Assembly (NCBI GenBank): GCA_002900995.3
Contig: PJEW03000069.1
Span: 1-12,438, forward strand
Direction of reading: 5' to 3'
Origin: Ganoderma boninense
Lineage: Eukaryota > Basidiomycota > Agaricomycetes > Polyporales > Polyporaceae
DNA: 12,438 nt
The notes under the pieces: model-generated
Databases searched by the model: none
The model's input: the letters and a program-made list of their open reading frames with translations, nothing else
Told to the model about the DNA's origin: nothing
Shown here: piece by piece, positions 8,919 to 12,438 of the stretch
Numbering within the stretch: the first letter of the stretch is position 1
How the letters are laid out: each line of letters starts with the position of its first letter
Translations under genes and position numbers: made by a program

Positions 8919-9277
8919 GGTCGAGTGGAACACGCGAGTTGGCGGTGTATAGAGAAGAGAAGTGAAGGAGCTAAGGGTGTGGCTGAAGGAGGAATGAAGG
9001 CGAGCTGGACCAGTGAGGACGAGGACGACTCGTTTCGATACTTGTTTCGACGGGCGCTCGAAAGCTGCGTGAACTTTGCTGAAGTGTGGTCGTCTTCACG
9101 GTTTCAACGGCAAGTGGATTTCAGAGAGGAAATTTATATTTATTCGAGTCTTTCGTTCTGGAGAACATTACATTACAAAAGCTGCAGGGCACGAGGTCAG
9201 TTTGGAGCGACACGGAAACTGGGTCGAAACGGGCACTTACGGGAACCTGTAGTACTCGTATGAGATCACATTTTTAC
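8919..9277. other. 5' flank of the T5orf172 gene, nothing recognised
   Basis: A plus-strand frame of 112 codons (8925-9263) crosses this stretch and is antisense to the 5' leader of the minus-strand gene. It has no recognisable motif and is probably spurious. I see no clear TATA box for the minus-strand gene. Confidence 0.35.
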
Positions 9278-9383
9278 GGCGGCGTGTACGACCGCGAGCG
9301 GAAAAATTTACACTCGCAAGTCGTCGACGCCGCAGCGTTGTCTCGCCGCATCGGCGAGTGTCAAATCCGCGACACACGCCGCC
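9278..9383. repeat. Small foldback / MITE-like inverted repeat
   Basis: GGCGGCGTGT at 9278-9287 is the exact inverse of ACACGCCGCC at 9374-9383. Further in, ATTTACACTCGC (about 9306-9317) pairs with GCGAGTGTCAAAT (about 9354-9366) with one bulge. The arms are thus about 30-40 nt around a loop of about 36 nt. No clear target-site duplication flanks it. It could be a short MITE or a stem-loop in a transcript. Confidence 0.5.
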
Positions 9384-9759
9384 TGAATTAGTAGCAGGCG
9401 GTGTCAGTATGAGGCTTGAGAGACAAAACGAGAACTTACCATTACTGAGTTATAAGAGTGATCATAGATGGAGGCCCATGGCACTCTGGCTCTCCAAGGA
9501 GCCTGTAGCCACATGATTGGCAAGAATATTGTTGGTGACCGGTAACAGCTCGGTTGTGGAGGTCTAGAAGTCAAGGTTGAGCGTATCTACGATCATGCAG
9601 GACACGTACCTCAACTCGAGGCAATGAGCAAGAGACATTTTCTTGTGATGGGGAGAGTTGCTAGATGGCGAAGTGGAAGAGGGTTGTGATTTGCACCAAT
9701 GCAGCAGAAGTAGGTGTGTGTTTGGCATTTGCTGTGCTGATCGGCTTGTGATTCAGCAC
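9384..9759. other. No recognisable gene
   Basis: Short frames only. On the minus strand a GTAAGT donor-like site follows CAGTAATG near 9438-9445, and an open segment precedes it (9445-9540), but the product is not recognised and no acceptor can be tied to it. This may be the decayed 3' part of the transposon region to the right. Confidence 0.3.
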
Positions 9760-10440
9760 AGGGAAGCCAACTCGCGGCAACTCCAGGGAGGTCGCTTTCA
9801 GCGTCTAAGTACTGGACATCCTTCCCGCTCCCTCCCCTCGAAGCTTTCCCTACTCGGACTCTCCTCATGCTCTTCTGAACCTCTCAGAACTTTGTACAGA
9901 TATCTTGCCTCTATGCTGGCTTGGAGAGTTTACGAGCAAGTGAGTTGCCTGTCTTGAATGTCAGCCAGGCGTTTTGACAGATATCCTGGAAGATGTACTG
10001 TATGTTACCTCTTTTCGGACAAAAATGACCTGGATGGCGATCCAGTGGCTCTATATTGCCTAAAAGACAGGCAAGTAGAGCTCCCGAACTGCTTTCGCCT
10101 TTATCTTCGTTTCTAGCTAGCAAGATGATGAGGCGATGGTGCATCCCAGGAGGTGAGGCTTTGCGCTTTCAGGTTCATGTTCACGACGGCGATACGCGCA
10201 CTGACGACGTTTGCAGCAAGCGTGGATTCAGATTGTGCTCGCTTCGTCTCGTGCTCGACCATTGGGTCCATGATGTCGTCCGAAAACCAGCGGTCAGACA
10301 CCAAGCAAGTCAATGCTGATGTATGGACACTACGCGCGCCGAGAGCAGGTAAACTCCCATCGCACTCAAGCTGATCGAGCTCCTCCAGACCGGACGTGAA
10401 TACCAACATTGCGACTGGATCCCAAGTACGTAAACCATGC
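9760..10440 (-). pseudogene. Decayed Ulp1-like cysteine protease (transposon-associated type)
   Basis: Ulp1/SENP-fold proteases cleave SUMO-like substrates; related domains occur in many fungal transposons. Going down the minus strand: SDRWFSDDIMD (around 10269-10295) resembles the W-L-x-D-x-x-I entry motif. RELYLPVF (10063-10086) and SHWIAIQVIF (10021-10050) match the L-Y-x-P..HW-I/V-A strand carrying the catalytic histidine. VTYS then stands where the family has YGDSL. Near 9771-9790 a GVAAS segment stands where the family has S-C-G-V, and the catalytic cysteine codon is not visible. In-frame stops flank the HW motif, and frames change several times. The gene is therefore dead or badly sequenced. 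It lies on the same strand and just downstream of the Plavaka-type transposase fragment, so both may belong to one element. Confidence 0.5.
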
Positions 10441-11030
10441 AACCACTCACGGCTATGTACTCAAGCTGACTGCAGGTCGAGAACGTCGCATACGTTGAGC
10501 CAGTACTGCAGGATTCACAGGCCGTAGCGTCTCTGGTTAGAGAACGGGTACTCGATAGACATTGCCCCGTCGAGGAGTACCTGACCTGACACTCTCATCA
10601 TCTCGTGGAGCAGTGGCCTTGGTGGATTACAGTGCTTTGCATACGAAACTGCAGCCGACGTTCGCGCGAAGGACCTGTTTGCCCCAGTTTGCAACGCCGT
10701 AGGCCAGCGTCTGGGTGCCTCTTCGAGGCCACTTCGAGACCAGGCATCATACACCATGCATCAGCAAAACCGACACTTTACTGTCGTGAGCGACAGTTGG
10801 AGATGAGATTGATAGCCACCCGTCGCACCGATGGGTTATGGTCGCGAGCGATCGGAGAGCGTCTAAGCTACCCAGTGCGATCTGATCAGGTCGTAGCTGG
10901 TCAGATGGCCCCAGACGCCTGATCATGCCAGAGAATTCATGTTCATACAGGCAGCAAGACACAAAGTACATCACATTTGTAGCCCAGGACGCCAGACAAG
11001 ACAGAATTGGATGATGCCCGACATCAATAG
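10441..11030. other. No recognisable gene between Ulp1-like remnant and transposase fragment
   Basis: Minus-strand frames at 10515-10757 (80 codons) and 10747-11034 (95 codons), and short plus-strand frames, show no family motif. The stretch may be the non-conserved N-terminal part of the Ulp1-like gene or the 3' flank of the transposase gene. Confidence 0.3.
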
Positions 11031-12216
11031 TCAAAGAGGCAAAAAGCCTTCATCTGCATACACGGTATCACGAAGCTCATCTTCTTCCACCTCCGCTGAA
11101 TGCTGATCACCGTCAGGCATAGTCCCCAATCCTCCGCCATCTTCATCTCCATCAGACCCACTTTCGCTCTCGCTACTATACTCATCCTCTCCTCCCATGT
11201 ACTCTGCATCCTCTTCCCTGTCTGAATCCTCGTTGACGCCATCATCCGATGTGCTATCTCGATGCGTGCTGTCTTCTTCTTCAGCAAGAACGTGAGTCTC
11301 CTCGTCGTCGCTCTCGCTCTCCGATTCTTCACCGTCCAGTGCTTCCCCAGCTGGCCCCTCAAGCGTTGGATTCGAAAGGCCGTTGCTTCGCCTTCGCGAG
11401 CGGTTGGCGTGCGTTCGAGAGGTGTCGAGAGGCACACCCATGCCCCGATGGCCAACGCCACCGCCAAGAAAGCGCATGTACATATCGCGGTCAACCCACC
11501 TGTTACGAGATCAGCGTGATGTACTGCTGGCAGAGCAAAATAGAATCCGAATTGAACTCTCACATGCAAACATCGAAGGCTTCCCAATCATCGTCCGCAG
11601 CGTTGTCCAGTCGCCGTCCAAGTTGAGATGGCCCGAGAAGTTCCTCTGTACGTCCAGTCGAGAATGCCGGCATCAGATACGCCGCGCGGACTACGTCGTC
11701 GGGATCCACGAAACCAAATGCTGATGTGTCGGGATCATCTTCTGCGACAAAGTGCACGCGGGAAGACGGCGGTGTTGAAATCCATGGCATGGGGACAAGT
11801 CTAGCTCAAACCATCGTACCCAAAGGAACTCGACGGGGCGCCAGGCTTGAGTAGTGCGTGAAGAACCCGGCCCGTCATAACTGACATTGGCATGGAAGAT
11901 GTCGAGTGTACGTGCATACCAGTAAGGGTGGAGGTCGGAGTTCGACTCGTCAGCAAGAAGCATCACATCAGGGCGTGTGCGTGCGTTGACTGAGTCCTGG
12001 TCGCGACGCATGTCGTAGGTGGTATAGTTGATGCGCAGGACTTTGTGACGGTAAATACGATCGTCTAGGATGTGTAGACCACGGTGTTGCTGGAGAGTGT
12101 ACTCGCCGTCCATAGGCGGCCCTACGATGCGTCGAAGAAGATGTTCGCGCAACATAGGAATGAACCCCTGAGAAATACCTTCGTTATCCGCGTGAGCGTG
12201 AAAGGAACAATGCTCT
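11031..12216 (-). CDS. Plavaka/KDZ-type transposase, C-terminal part (5' truncated, one frameshift)
   Basis: The sequence matches the conserved C-terminal region that follows the catalytic core in these Agaricomycete transposases. In order: GFIPMLREHLLRR (about 12140-12180), DRIYRHKVLRINYTTYDMRR (about 11998-12057), HPYWYARTLDIFHANV, EFLWVRWFELDL, FGFVDPDDVVRAAYLMPAF and GRTEELLGPS, then WVDRDMYMRFLGGGVGH across an intron, followed by a very acidic Ser/Asp/Glu tail to GFLPL and a stop at 11031. The intron 11500-11563 restores ATG-TGG-GTT-GAC exactly. The frame breaks once at the CCC run at 11760-11762 (minus), where one extra C would restore it. An in-frame TAA near 12216 and degraded sequence beyond it end the readable part, so the catalytic core is not in the window. 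GC-rich run contraction suggests the frameshift could be a consensus error. Confidence 0.75.
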
Positions 12217-12279
12217 TTACCTTAGTCGTCCGTCCTTTAACGCATGGCAGCTAACCAGTGTACAGCCTGGCGGTCGTTT

Positions 12280-12438
12280 AAACCCTTTTTTACATTTCCC
12301 ATGTTCCAAATTTTTCCCTTTTGGACAAAGAGAGAAAGGGGGAGTGGGTTTTTGTGTGAAAGCACGAGGTGCCCGGGGGCTCGGGAAATCAAACCCTCCC
12401 GGGGGCTGTAAATTTCAATGGAAAAAGACCTCTCTATA
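12280..12438. other. Probable low-quality contig-end sequence
   Basis: The last 160 bases are unusually rich in homopolymer runs (T6, T5, G5 twice, several triplets such as CCC, AAA and GGG side by side), unlike the rest of the window. No coding frame continues from the transposase fragment into it. This texture is typical of poorly called read ends. Confidence 0.5.

Noticed and set aside
11249..11626. Overlapping plus-strand frames of 85-125 codons
   Set aside because: Antisense of the acidic tail and intron of the transposase C-terminus.
1..12438. CRISPR arrays, rRNA and tRNA genes, bacterial operons
   Set aside because: No regularly spaced identical repeats, no rRNA or tRNA motifs seen by eye, and genes are spliced eukaryotic ones.

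Overview
The window looks like nuclear DNA of a filamentous basidiomycete, most likely an Agaricomycete. Introns are short (about 44-89 nt), with GT..AG borders and, in one case, a textbook TACTAAC branch point. One gene is a fungal T5orf172 (GIY-YIG) protein of a type common in mushroom-forming fungi. The right end carries the C-terminal part of a Plavaka/KDZ-type transposase, a family abundant in Agaricomycetes. Family assignments come from remembered motifs; no search was run.

Layout. Positions 1-2988 are gene-poor. The only recognisable coding trace is a decayed minus-strand fragment of an FMN-dependent alpha-hydroxyacid dehydrogenase (about 860-1345). Positions 2989-6193 (minus) hold a nine-exon M28 metallopeptidase gene of the glutamate carboxypeptidase II / transferrin-receptor-like family: signal anchor, PA domain, zinc peptidase domain and dimerisation domain. 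Its 5' half reads cleanly, while its 3' half has many one-base frame breaks. About 170 bp upstream of its start codon sits a roughly 1.4 kb element (6367-7741) with matching inverted ends, extended diverged inverted repeats and flanking 11-bp direct repeats. It encodes nothing recognisable and looks like a non-autonomous DNA transposon filled with degenerate tandem repeats. Positions 7742-8107 contain short tandem repeats and a G9 run. Positions 8108-8918 (minus) are a four-exon T5orf172 gene.

The right third is transposon territory: a small foldback (9278-9383), a decayed Ulp1-like cysteine protease (about 9760-10440, minus) and the truncated Plavaka-type transposase C-terminus (11031 to about 12216, minus). 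The last 160 bases look like poor-quality contig-end sequence.

Overall this is two ordinary host-type genes in transposon-rich DNA. I do not see a new enzymatic system. The two observations most worth checking are the inverted-repeat element in the peptidase promoter and the striking number of homopolymer contractions that break otherwise conserved frames, which look more like consensus errors than biology.
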